From NCBI GenBank assembly GCA_038227995.1, contig JBBRPP010000001.1, positions 186,001 to 250,000 of the forward strand: a stretch of DNA of 64,000 nt, read 5' to 3'. Each line of letters opens with the position of its first letter. Positions within the stretch are counted from its first letter, which is position 1. The notes under the pieces were generated by a model. The model was not told the origin of the DNA and did not search any database. It worked only from the letters and a program-made list of their open reading frames with translations. This document shows, piece by piece, positions 7,780 through 16,569 of the stretch. The position numbers and the translations under genes are program-made. This DNA comes from WLMZ01 sp038227995 (lineage in GTDB: Bacteria; Actinomycetota; Acidimicrobiia; Acidimicrobiales; Ilumatobacteraceae).

Positions 7780-9105
7780 ATGGGCGCCAGCGCAATCCTG
7801 ATGTCACGCGAGATCGTCGTCGCACCCGGTGGTGAGGTGCGAACCACCGTGCGGGTCCGCAACACCGGAGGCGTTGTCGATCAATTCGACCTGCAGGTGC
7901 TGGGTGCAGCGGCTGAATGGGCCACGATCGAACCTCCGTCGATCTCGCTCTTCCCCGGCATCGAGCAGAGTGTGCATGTCGTGTTCCGGCCGCCCCGATC
8001 GGCGGCGGTGTTGGCCGGCCGAACACCGTTTGCGGTGAAGGCGGCGTCGCACGAAGACGTCAACGGGTCTGCTGTCGACGAAGGTGTGGTCGAAGTGCTG
8101 CCGTTCGATGAGCGGTCTGCCGAATTGATCCCGCGGACCTCGAGGGGCCGTCGTTCGGCCACCCATGAGCTGGCGGTCGACAATCGGGGCAATGCACCGA
8201 TCAGCGTTCAGCTGAGCGGGCTGGACGCCGAGGGGACGTTGGCGTTCGAGTTCGAGCCGCCGCAGCTCGACGTCGGACCAGGTGCGGCACAGTTCGCCAA
8301 GATCAGGGTCAAGCCCGCCCGTCATTTCTGGCGTGGCCAGAACAAGACGTTCGCGTTCGTCGTCCGCGCCGAACAGGAGGGTCAGACTCCATTGGCCGCC
8401 GACGGCACGATGGTGCAGGGCGCCATCCTGCCCAAGTGGTTCTGGAAGGCAGTCATCGCTGTTCTCGCGCTCCTGTTGCTGCTCGTCGTGTTGTGGTTCG
8501 CGCTGGTGAAACCACAGATCAAGTCATCGGCGAAGGATGCGGTCGCTCCGCTCGAATCCCGACTCGACGCAGCGAGCATCCCCACGCTGCCGGCTGCCGG
8601 TGGTGGCGGAGGCGCGCCCGGCGGTGCGACGACGACGACGGCTGCCGGTGGATCGGGGCCCTCCGGCGCGACCACCACGACAACGCCTTCGTCACCCTCG
8701 ACGACGACCGGCTCGGCAACCACCAACCCGTCGGGTGCGACCTCCTCGACGTTCGCCAACGGTGCTGTGTCGGCGTACGGCAACCCGTTCGACACCAGGC
8801 TCGAGGTGCAGAGCGGAACTGCACCGAGCGCGAGCTACGTGGTCCCGGCTGGGCAGACCTTCGCGCTGACCGACATCTTCCTGCAGAACCCACAAGGTGA
8901 CACCGGGCGACTGACGCTCTCGCGCAAGGGAGTCGTGCTGATCGACGTTGCGCTGGAGAACATCCGGCTCAGTGACCTGCACCAGATCGCGCCGTTGATC
9001 TTTCACAGCGGCGAAGACGTGACGATGACCATTGCATGCACCGCGCCCGGCCCGGGCAGCGCACAGTGCGATGATGCCGCGTCGCTGTCGGGATTCCAGC
9101 AGTAG
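7780..9105 (+). CDS. Single-pass membrane protein of eCIS locus (CisA-like topology)
   Basis: About 441 residues. Two Ig-like beta-sandwich segments (roughly 1-210) of the kind called COG1470/'hydrolytic protein' in Streptomyces annotations precede one strong membrane helix (VIAVLALLLLLVVLWFAL). A Gly/Ala/Thr-rich linker and a compact C-terminal domain of about 110 residues with two cysteines follow. With no signal peptide, the N-terminal part should be cytoplasmic and the C-terminal domain outside. Proteins of similar layout sit in actinobacterial eCIS clusters, and one (CisA) links the particle to the membrane; equivalence is inference. Start is uncertain: GTG 7765, ATG 7780 and ATG 7801 are all in frame without a clear ribosome site. 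Confidence 0.72.
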   Translation: MGASAILMSREIVVAPGGEVRTTVRVRNTGGVVDQFDLQVLGAAAEWATIEPPSISLFPGIEQSVHVVFRPPRSAAVLAGRTPFAVKAASHEDVNGSAVDEGVVEVLPFDERSAELIPRTSRGRRSATHELAVDNRGNAPISVQLSGLDAEGTLAFEFEPPQLDVGPGAAQFAKIRVKPARHFWRGQNKTFAFVVRAEQEGQTPLAADGTMVQGAILPKWFWKAVIAVLALLLLLVVLWFALVKPQIKSSAKDAVAPLESRLDAASIPTLPAAGGGGGAPGGATTTTAAGGSGPSGATTTTTPSSPSTTTGSATTNPSGATSSTFANGAVSAYGNPFDTRLEVQSGTAPSASYVVPAGQTFALTDIFLQNPQGDTGRLTLSRKGVVLIDVALENIRLSDLHQIAPLIFHSGEDVTMTIACTAPGPGSAQCDDAASLSGFQQ

Positions 9106-9128
9106 CGCGATTCCCGGTTGCGACGCGA

Positions 9129-11516
9129 TCAGGCTCGGACGAAGATCGACGGGAATGGGAATGCCGGATTGGGACTGGTCGGCGGCTGCACGCTCGTCTC
9201 CACCACGAGAGCGGGTGCGGTCACTCCGGCGAATTGACCCGGCTGATCGATGACGGTCAGGGTCCGCGGACCAGGGAGCTCGTCGCTGCGGATCGGGATC
9301 TGGATCGCGACCGCTCCCGATACGTCGGAGGTGCCGGTGAAGATCGCAGGATCGCCGTTCCACTGCAACTGGATCGTGTCGTTGGGGGGGAATCCCATTC
9401 CTGACGCGATCGTGACTTCGCCGACGGCGACCACGTTCGGCAGTAGCCGTAGGGTCGGCTCGTAGATTGCCGATCCGTCGAGATCGGACGTTGCCACGGC
9501 CGCAGCGGAGCCTGCTCCGAGGCGTGACACCCGAGCGCCAGGGCCGCTGGGCGTGAACGTCACGGTCACCGAACACGATTGTCCCGGTTTGAGCTTGGCG
9601 CCGACACAGGTCGTTGCGGTGATGACGAAGTCCGGCGAGTCCGCACCGGTGATGTTGAGGTCGGTGATCGGAGCGGTCGCCGTTCCGGTGCTGGAGACGG
9701 TGAAGTCGATCGGCGGAGCCGCGACTCCGATCACCGACAGCCCGAACGACGCGGGCGCAGGGTTGATGACGAGTGTGGCCACCTTGGGAATCGTGGTCGT
9801 GGTCGTTGCCGGCACGGTCGTCTTGGTGGTGGTGCTCGTGGTCGGATTCGTGGTCGTCGAAGCCACCCCCGAACCAGTGAGCGGCGCGGTCGCGGTGACG
9901 GCTGCGAAGCCGGTCTCGGCGACGGTCAGTGTGCTCGATCGCCCGCCGCCGGCCGTCGGGACGAACCTCACCGCAATCGTGCACGATTGACCAGGCGACA
10001 GCCACGCGTTGACAGCGCACGAGCCCCCGGCGACAACAGCGAAGTCTCCGCCCGCCGTCATCGTGGCAGGCAGAAAGCTCGATATGCCGGTGTTGGTCAC
10101 GGTGGCGAGTTTGGGTCCGGACGCAGTTCCGACGTTCAGCGCTCCGAAATCGAGCGGGGTGACCGCGACGGATGTCGGGCGGCCGATCACGTACACCTGC
10201 TCGAAGTGGTTCGACGACTGCACCGCAGACGAACCACCGTTGGTCAGCTCGGCGTTGAACGTCGAAGCGAACGCGACCCACCTGCCGTTCGACGAGATCT
10301 CCGGCTGCTCCATCGCCTTCGTCCCGAATGACACCGGAATGGTCGGATCGATCGGGTCTCCGTTCGCCTTCAACGAGACAGGGTCGAACGCCAGTGTCGC
10401 AAAGAAGCCGGACTGCGAGCGGGCGACCAGAAGGTCGAGTGATGGAGGCGATCCGCTGCCGGTGACGCCGTTGACGCCGCCGACCCCCGGTGTCGCGAGG
10501 TCGGTGGACGTGGTTCCGAATGCGATCTGGGTGCCGTCTGCAGTGATCGACGGTTCGAACGAGTTGCCGTTGCCGCCTTTGCCGGCCGCGTTGCGGCTGA
10601 TCACCGCTGTTCGGTTGTTGACGACATCACGCGCCAGCACCTGCTGGATGATGGGGAACGCGCGGGCGAAGACCGCGGTGATGCTCGACACGACGAACGT
10701 CACGTAGCGTCCGTCCGGGGTCATCGACGGCGCAGTCGAGTTCACCGTTGTGATTGCGGTCGTCGTGCCGTCGGTTGCGCTGACGAGTTGCATCGGCACC
10801 GCTGCGCCCGGCGTCGGGTCCCACAGGAAGATGTTCGTTTGCGTTGTCCCGGCCAGTTGCGCAGCGATGGCGACCTTGCCGGTGATCGTCTCGTCGCCGA
10901 GGGAGGCACCCGCGGCAGGTGAAATCGACGTTGCGACGGCGATGGCGGAATCGTCCAGAATTCCGTTGCCGTCCGAGTCGCGATCGAGTCGAACGACGGT
11001 GTGGTTGGAGTTGTCGGTGAACGCCACGAATCGCCCATGGGATGAGATCGCCAACCCGTCCAGACCACCGTCGGTCTGGCTGACCGTCGGTGTGTAGATC
11101 TGCCTCGCGGGGGAGGACGCGCAACGGTTGGCGACATCGATCGCCTGACCAGTTGCGCCGTTGACCAAGACATCGTTGAAGTCCGCAATCTGACAGCCGT
11201 CGCGACTCACGACCAGGTCGTGCTGGACGGGAGTGGGATTCCCGGCGAACGGCACGTTCTCGGTCTGTGACCCGGCGCGGTTGCGAACGCTCTCGACCTG
11301 GAGGGAGCCGAGGGCGAGATCGAATCCGACCTGAGCTCCGTCGCCCGAGATGCTGGGGTTCGTCGCATTCCCCGTCGTGGTCGTCACGCTCACCAGTTCT
11401 GCGGGCGGCGTGGCTGAGTTGGTGACCTCGCCCGGGATCGCGACGAGCACACTTGCCCAGAGCAACGAAGCGACGACGGCGGCAGCCCGCTGGCGCGCGA
11501 GACGAACCCGTTTCAT
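9129..11516 (-). CDS. Secreted PD40-type beta-propeller protein with choice-of-anchor-D repeats
   Basis: A 795-residue exported protein. An Arg-rich N terminus followed by AAAVVASLLWASVLVA is a signal peptide. Residues about 40-420 contain repeated 'SISGDG', 'GRFVAFTDN' and 'PDGRYVTFV' elements typical of TolB/PD40 propeller blades. Two Ig-like modules of the HYDIN/choice-of-anchor D type follow, each with 'LDFG..NVG' and 'PGQSCTIAVRFVPT' signatures, separated by a Thr-rich linker; a final beta-rich segment closes the protein. The start codon overlaps the stop of the upstream regulator gene by four bases (ATGA), so the two are translationally coupled. The function is probably extracellular or cell-surface; no enzyme motif is visible. 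Confidence 0.8.
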   Translation of the reverse strand: MKRVRLARQRAAAVVASLLWASVLVAIPGEVTNSATPPAELVSVTTTTGNATNPSISGDGAQVGFDLALGSLQVESVRNRAGSQTENVPFAGNPTPVQHDLVVSRDGCQIADFNDVLVNGATGQAIDVANRCASSPARQIYTPTVSQTDGGLDGLAISSHGRFVAFTDNSNHTVVRLDRDSDGNGILDDSAIAVATSISPAAGASLGDETITGKVAIAAQLAGTTQTNIFLWDPTPGAAVPMQLVSATDGTTTAITTVNSTAPSMTPDGRYVTFVVSSITAVFARAFPIIQQVLARDVVNNRTAVISRNAAGKGGNGNSFEPSITADGTQIAFGTTSTDLATPGVGGVNGVTGSGSPPSLDLLVARSQSGFFATLAFDPVSLKANGDPIDPTIPVSFGTKAMEQPEISSNGRWVAFASTFNAELTNGGSSAVQSSNHFEQVYVIGRPTSVAVTPLDFGALNVGTASGPKLATVTNTGISSFLPATMTAGGDFAVVAGGSCAVNAWLSPGQSCTIAVRFVPTAGGGRSSTLTVAETGFAAVTATAPLTGSGVASTTTNPTTSTTTKTTVPATTTTTIPKVATLVINPAPASFGLSVIGVAAPPIDFTVSSTGTATAPITDLNITGADSPDFVITATTCVGAKLKPGQSCSVTVTFTPSGPGARVSRLGAGSAAAVATSDLDGSAIYEPTLRLLPNVVAVGEVTIASGMGFPPNDTIQLQWNGDPAIFTGTSDVSGAVAIQIPIRSDELPGPRTLTVIDQPGQFAGVTAPALVVETSVQPPTSPNPAFPFPSIFVRA

Positions 11517-14404
11517 CCGGCGATCTCCGCGAGCACGTGCTCATACCGCGATTGCGCTCGGCCTGCGGCCGCCGCGTCGCCGCGTTCGCGATGCGCGATC
11601 ACGAGCAGCCGCCACAGTTCGTCTGCATAGGGACGCTCGATGATCGTTGCTTCGCACGCATCGATCGCGTCGCGGAAATCGCCGCGTCGGAGGTGACCCG
11701 CGGCGACGATCGCCGTCATCGCCTCGCGCAGCGCCGAGGCCCACGACCGCTGCGCGACGATCCAATCGAGTGGACCGTCTTCGACGAGCAGCTCGCCGCG
11801 ATAGATCGCCAGCGCCCGCCGTGCCGCGTGCAGAGCGCCGTCGTCGTCCCCACGACTTTGCGCCGCCTTCGCTTGCTGCGCACGGTCCCGGAACGCGACC
11901 ACATCGCATGCACCGGATTCGGGGAGGACCAGCCGATACGCCTCACCCTGGCGTTGAATGCCGAACCGGTCGTCCACGCCGGCGCCGGCCAACACCTTGC
12001 GAACGGATGATGCCGCGACCTGAACGTTGTGAATGCCGGCCTCTGTCTCGCATTCGGGCCACAGCGCGTCGATGATCGTTTCGCGGTGCACTCCGCGATC
12101 GGTTTGCAGCGCGAGGAGTTTGAGCAACGCCCGCGCTCGCGGTCGAAGGCCGTCGAGGTTCACCCTCGCACCGTGAACGAAGAGTTCGAATTGTCCGAAG
12201 CAACGAACGGACAGTTGACGAGTCTCAGCTGCAGCAGGAGGGACCGCGGTCTGCGGCGCCGCACCAGACACTGCGTCATGGACCACTCGAGCAGAGTCGT
12301 CGCCGTCGGCAGTCGACAGAGCGTGATCGTCCACGACTTCGGCCGGCCGACCCGGTTGTCGAACGAACGTGGAGACGATGTCGGCCATCGCCAGCGACGT
12401 CGAAGGACGACCGGTTGCCGATGCCAGGTCGTCCTCCGTATGGGTCTGGATGGTGGTGACCACCGCGCAGAAACTTCGTGCCGCGCCTGCGTCGAGTGCG
12501 GCGAAGCCGGCGTCGGCTCGCTCGAGCAGGCCGGCGGCCGGTTGGCCCTGACGCGTTGCACCCAGCCCGCCGAGCAGCGAGCTGATCGCCGCACCCCACG
12601 GGTCGCCGTCCGCCACGCACTGCTCGTGAACTCGGTCTGCTTCGTCGACCCCTCCGGGACGATTGGTCAGCGCGAGGGACGATCGGGCGATACGGGCCAC
12701 CCACCCACAACCGGCGCGCTCGGCGTATGTCTCGGCTTCGTCGAGCGAGCGTTCGGCGCCGGGTGCTCCGACGAGCAATCGGATGATGGCCGTGACCGTG
12801 AGTGCGGCGCCGATACCGAACGGACCCAGTTCGTCTGCGCTGATGGCGCGGGCTGCGGCCCGTTCCGCGCCGCGCGCATCACCTCCGATGATGCGCAGCG
12901 TTGCAGCCACCACCCAGGATTCTGGCGTGGTACCCGACTCGAGCAACGCCGCCGCGCCGAGCGGATCGCGTCGGCAACCGGCACGAGCAATTCGGATCCA
13001 CTCGTCCGTGACGGGCGTCAATTGGTCGAGCCAGGCAGCGATCTGGGCTCGCTCGCGGCGGCATCTGTCGGCGAAGTCAGCGCCGACACCCTTGGATTCG
13101 GCGGCGGTGATCGACTCGTTGGCGACGGTCCACCGGCCCGCGACCCGCGATGCTCGCGCCCGGGCCAGCAGCAGCCATGGATCGTCGGCCACGATCGATG
13201 CCGGTACATCGCTGATCCATGCCATGTTCGGCGATTGGAGCTGTTCGACAGATGGATTGGCGAGGCGTCGTACCGAGCCCCAGTCTCCCGCCCGGGCGAA
13301 GCAGCGGAGCGCGTCATGGTGCAGACCTCGTGCCTCGAGGAGCGCCCCGGCTGTGCGATAACGCAGTGCGGTCAGATCCTCGCCATCCCTCTCGAGCAGC
13401 AGCGACTCCAACTGCGTGCGGAGGACCTCGTGGTATCGATAGGTGTCCTCGTCATCGACTGCCATGGTGAACATCTGTCGCGAGGCCAGTTCGCGCAAGT
13501 GGTGCTCGGAGCCGATCTGCCCGCGGAGCTCGTCAGCGAACGCCGGCGTGATGACTCCGACCACGCACGTGTCGATGAGGAACGAGCGAAGCTCGCTGCT
13601 GAGTGGTTCCATCACGTTGGCGGCGAGGTACTCGCGAACGATTCGGGCTCGGCCGTTCAACCGATCGATCAACAGCCGCTGGTCGGGCGGGCTCAACCCG
13701 CGAGCGGCGAGATGAAACATCTGCAGGCCCGCAGCCCAGCCGTCGACCCGGCGCGACAGCCGCGCGATGTCGTCGGGTCGAAGCCACGTCTCGTACAGGT
13801 CGCGAAAGAGTTGCTCGGCTTCCCACGAACGAAATCGCAGTTCCTCGGGACCGACCACCAGCAGCTGCCCCATGAGCCGAATCGAGTTGAGATCGACGTC
13901 GAGCTCTCGGCGGCTCCCGAGCACGATCCGCAGCGAGTCCGGCGCACCTGTCACGAACTGACCCAATGCCGCTTCGGCCGGCGTGCCGGCCAGCGTGTGA
14001 ACGTCATCGACGACGATGGCCGCGCCGTCCGGCAGTCGTTGCAGCGCCGCCAGCGTTGCGTCGATGCCTGCGCTGGTCTCCTCCAGGTCTGGCAACGCTT
14101 CGCGCAACGCATCGCGCATCGCGGCATCGAGATGGGCGACGAAGCCGTCCGACGAGTCGTCGATGCCACTGCAGGTGATCCACGCGACCGGTCGAGCGGA
14201 TCGACCGGCGAAGTCGGCGAGAGCGGTCGTCTTGCCCGATCCTGCTGGCGCCAGGAGAACCGTGACGTGGTGGTTCCAGATCTGATCGAGGATGTCGTTG
14301 ACGCGCACGCGGGAGATCGCTTTGATGCGCGGCACGCCGAGCCGCGAGCGCGCCATCACGCCTTGGCTCGACATCGCTGGCTGCGTGGCGTCGCGACCGC
14401 CCAT
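11513..14404 (-). CDS. Large transcriptional regulator: STAND-type NTPase with C-terminal winged helix and BTAD
   Basis: A 963-residue protein. Residues 52-59 form a P-loop (APAGSGKT), followed by a MalT-like NTPase core with VVDDVH as Walker B, then TPR-like helices. The last 240 residues carry an OmpR-type winged helix (LSVRCFGQFEL ... LLKLLALQ ... IIDALWP) and a bacterial transcriptional activation domain ending in LWRLLVIAHRERGD. In most SARP-type proteins the DNA-binding/BTAD part is N-terminal; here it is at the end, in the position LuxR domains occupy in MalT. The ATG at 14404 is chosen because GAGGTG lies just upstream and the open frame before it is low-quality. It is coupled by ATGA to the secreted propeller gene and is a likely regulator of it. 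Confidence 0.82.
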   Translation of the reverse strand: MGGRDATQPAMSSQGVMARSRLGVPRIKAISRVRVNDILDQIWNHHVTVLLAPAGSGKTTALADFAGRSARPVAWITCSGIDDSSDGFVAHLDAAMRDALREALPDLEETSAGIDATLAALQRLPDGAAIVVDDVHTLAGTPAEAALGQFVTGAPDSLRIVLGSRRELDVDLNSIRLMGQLLVVGPEELRFRSWEAEQLFRDLYETWLRPDDIARLSRRVDGWAAGLQMFHLAARGLSPPDQRLLIDRLNGRARIVREYLAANVMEPLSSELRSFLIDTCVVGVITPAFADELRGQIGSEHHLRELASRQMFTMAVDDEDTYRYHEVLRTQLESLLLERDGEDLTALRYRTAGALLEARGLHHDALRCFARAGDWGSVRRLANPSVEQLQSPNMAWISDVPASIVADDPWLLLARARASRVAGRWTVANESITAAESKGVGADFADRCRRERAQIAAWLDQLTPVTDEWIRIARAGCRRDPLGAAALLESGTTPESWVVAATLRIIGGDARGAERAAARAISADELGPFGIGAALTVTAIIRLLVGAPGAERSLDEAETYAERAGCGWVARIARSSLALTNRPGGVDEADRVHEQCVADGDPWGAAISSLLGGLGATRQGQPAAGLLERADAGFAALDAGAARSFCAVVTTIQTHTEDDLASATGRPSTSLAMADIVSTFVRQPGRPAEVVDDHALSTADGDDSARVVHDAVSGAAPQTAVPPAAAETRQLSVRCFGQFELFVHGARVNLDGLRPRARALLKLLALQTDRGVHRETIIDALWPECETEAGIHNVQVAASSVRKVLAGAGVDDRFGIQRQGEAYRLVLPESGACDVVAFRDRAQQAKAAQSRGDDDGALHAARRALAIYRGELLVEDGPLDWIVAQRSWASALREAMTAIVAAGHLRRGDFRDAIDACEATIIERPYADELWRLLVIAHRERGDAAAAGRAQSRYEHVLAEIAG

Positions 14405-14583
14405 CGTCACCTCGCCCAACGTTTGTTCGCGGATCTCAGTCCCAACAATAGGACGTGAGCGTGCAGAATTCCAGGGTGGGATTGCGGCAGCGCCGACGGT
14501 GGCGGTCGGATTTCGTCGAACACCGATCGTCGCGCCGGATCCGCCGCTCTCGATCGCTCGGTCAGTGACGCTCTTGACGAAAT

Positions 14584-14623
14584 CATGTATCAACAGAGCC
14601 CGCACTTGCTCTGTTGATACATG
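14584..14623. repeat. Perfect 16-bp inverted repeat enclosing a start codon
   Basis: Arms at 14584-14599 and 14608-14623 are exact reverse complements of 16 bases, separated by 8 bases. The ATG of the sugar transferase gene (14621) lies in the right arm. It may be an operator dyad or an RNA hairpin hiding the start region; no Shine-Dalgarno sequence is visible outside the hairpin. Confidence 0.85.
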
Positions 14624-16144
14624 GAATCGAGCGTGGGCACAGCAGACATCAGCGGGGCGCGAAGCAACCATTTGAAACTCGCCTTGATGGCGGGCGATGG
14701 CGTGTCGATCGGCCTCGGATACATCCTCACCCTCGTCCTCGCGCCGAGCGGTGAGCGCCACGATGCGCTTCGGAGCATTGCGGTCACGATGACCGCTGTC
14801 GTGCTCGGTATCTGGGCCGTTCATCTGCAGGGTCTCCACCTCGCCCGCGTCAGCGCCGTCCGAGCGATCGAGCTCACCAGAACAGCGCGAGCCGTGGCGA
14901 TCCTCACCGCGTCGATGCTGCTGACCGACCGGGTGCTGCACCTGGGTCTCCGCCTCCGCGATGTGTTGCCGGCCTCGATCGCAGCACTCGTGTTGTTGTC
15001 CATGTGGCGTTCGATGTTCCGAACAGCGTTGGCCAAGGCACGCACCGAAGGGCGGCGGCTGCGACGTGTGATCGTGATCGGCGCCGGCGTCGAGGCCGTG
15101 CGCGTGATCGAGCTGTGCGCAACGCATCCCGAGGTCGGCTTCTCGGTGATCGGCGTCCTCGGCGACGCGGCCGAGGCAGCGCGGTCCGGCCTCGCTGAAC
15201 ACTGGATGGGCACCGTCGATGACGTCGAAGCGTCCGTCGCTCGTATCGAACTGTCCGGTGTCTTCGTGACGCCAGGCGCGCTCTCGTCCGACCGGATGAA
15301 GGAGCTGTTGCGACATCTGTACTCCCGAAACCTCCATGTTCATCTGACGACCGGCGTATGCGGGCTGGACTCGCGGCGGATCCGGATGCTGTCCGTCGCC
15401 CACGAACCGCTGCTGTACCTCGAGGCTCCGGCATTGGCGCCGATGCGGGTTTTCGTCAAGCGTTGCTTCGACCTCGTGGTCGCATCCGTTCTCATCGTCG
15501 TCCTCGGCCCACTGATGGTCGCTGTGGCGTTGATGGTCCGATTCGCCGACGGCGGCCCGGTGTTCTTCGTGCAACGCCGCGTCGGGCTGGGTGGACGCAC
15601 CTTCGGGGTGCTCAAGTTCCGGACGATGTGCACCGGCGCCGAGGGCCAGTTGGCAGATCTGCGGGCCGGTAACGAGCGCTCCGGGCCCCTCTTCAAGATG
15701 GTGAGGGACCCGCGCGTCACCCGAGTCGGACGCTTCCTGCGCGACTCGAGCCTCGACGAATTGCCGCAACTGTTCAACGTGTTGCGTGGTGAGATGAGCC
15801 TTGTCGGTCCTCGGCCAGCGTTGCCCGCCGAGGTGACGTTGTTCAGTCCAGAGTTGCGGACGCGGGAAAATGTCCTGCCGGGCATCACCGGGTTGTGGCA
15901 GGTCGAGGCGCGCGACAATCCCTCGTTTGCTGCCTACCAGCGGCTCGATCTCTTCTACGTCGAGAACTGGTCGACGACGCTCGACATGATGATCGTGCTG
16001 GCGACGATCGAGCAGCTCGTCGCTCGATTCTGTCGGCTCGTCACACGCTCGCGATCGGCGCGTCCGGAGGCATCGACCGATTCGCTGACGATTCTCGACG
16101 GCCGCCCGGCGAAGCCGATCGAGATCGAGTCGATCGCGTCGTGA
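14621..16144 (+). CDS. Undecaprenyl-phosphate sugar-phosphate transferase (exopolysaccharide initiation)
   Basis: A 507-residue polyprenyl glycosylphosphotransferase. The N-terminal half has four to five membrane helices and a Rossmann-like CoA-binding-3 domain (VIVIGAGVEAVRVIEL). The C-terminal catalytic domain begins near residue 278 with FVKRCFDLVVA and shows the family blocks: GGPVFFVQRRVG, LKFRTM, DELPQLFNVLRGEMSLVGPRP and LPGITGLWQV. It transfers a sugar-1-phosphate onto undecaprenyl phosphate at the inner face of the membrane, the first step of capsule or exopolysaccharide assembly. No other polysaccharide genes adjoin it in the window, although a CapA-like gene lies 15 kb away. Start ATG 14621 sits inside a 16-bp inverted repeat, suggesting control at or near initiation. 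Confidence 0.88.
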   Translation: MESSVGTADISGARSNHLKLALMAGDGVSIGLGYILTLVLAPSGERHDALRSIAVTMTAVVLGIWAVHLQGLHLARVSAVRAIELTRTARAVAILTASMLLTDRVLHLGLRLRDVLPASIAALVLLSMWRSMFRTALAKARTEGRRLRRVIVIGAGVEAVRVIELCATHPEVGFSVIGVLGDAAEAARSGLAEHWMGTVDDVEASVARIELSGVFVTPGALSSDRMKELLRHLYSRNLHVHLTTGVCGLDSRRIRMLSVAHEPLLYLEAPALAPMRVFVKRCFDLVVASVLIVVLGPLMVAVALMVRFADGGPVFFVQRRVGLGGRTFGVLKFRTMCTGAEGQLADLRAGNERSGPLFKMVRDPRVTRVGRFLRDSSLDELPQLFNVLRGEMSLVGPRPALPAEVTLFSPELRTRENVLPGITGLWQVEARDNPSFAAYQRLDLFYVENWSTTLDMMIVLATIEQLVARFCRLVTRSRSARPEASTDSLTILDGRPAKPIEIESIAS

Positions 16145-16157
16145 TCAGGCGACGTGT

Positions 16158-16538
16158 TCAGGCGACGGGCGGCTTCGTTCCGGCCGAGTGCCGAACACGA
16201 ATCGCGAGCCAGATCAGCGGCAACTGCAACGGCAGGCGCCCATAGGCGAACAAGCGTTGAGACAGCGGCTTGTCCGCCCAGTCGACCGCCATCTGGATGT
16301 TGGCGGGCAGCACGGCGAGGAACAGCAGCGCGGCAAGCGCACCACCGAGCCGGCGAGTGCGAGGCGCGGCAACGGCCGCAGCGACAGTGAGCTCGGCGAC
16401 GCCGCTGACGTACGTCCACATTCGTGGTGACCCGGGCAGTGCGTGCGGCACGATGTCGTCGAAACCTTTCGGCGCCACGAAGTGGGCCACGCCGGCGACG
16501 CCGAGGATCGCGAGCAGCACTTTGGTCGGGGTGTTCAC
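16158..16538 (-). CDS. DoxX-family membrane protein
   Basis: 126 residues with four predicted membrane helices and the DoxX-like pattern (KVLLAILGVAGVAHFVAP, then YVSGVAELTVAAAVAAP, then ALAALLFLAVLPANIQMAV). The GTG at 16538 is used because the longer upstream frame is Arg/Ser-rich and overlaps the neighbouring hydrolase gene. It is the last of five closely spaced minus-strand genes. DoxX proteins are small membrane proteins associated with redox or oxidative-stress complexes in actinobacteria; the specific role here is unknown. It converges on the sugar transferase gene. Confidence 0.75.
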   Translation of the reverse strand: MNTPTKVLLAILGVAGVAHFVAPKGFDDIVPHALPGSPRMWTYVSGVAELTVAAAVAAPRTRRLGGALAALLFLAVLPANIQMAVDWADKPLSQRLFAYGRLPLQLPLIWLAIRVRHSAGTKPPVA

Positions 16539-16569
16539 AACACCCAGCCTACGAGTGGCCGGACCAGTG

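Noticed and set aside
11513..15769. Very long minus-strand open frame of 1418 residues
   Set aside because: Beyond 14404 it overlaps the sugar transferase gene in antisense and lacks plausible protein composition; the real regulator starts at 14404 with a ribosome site.
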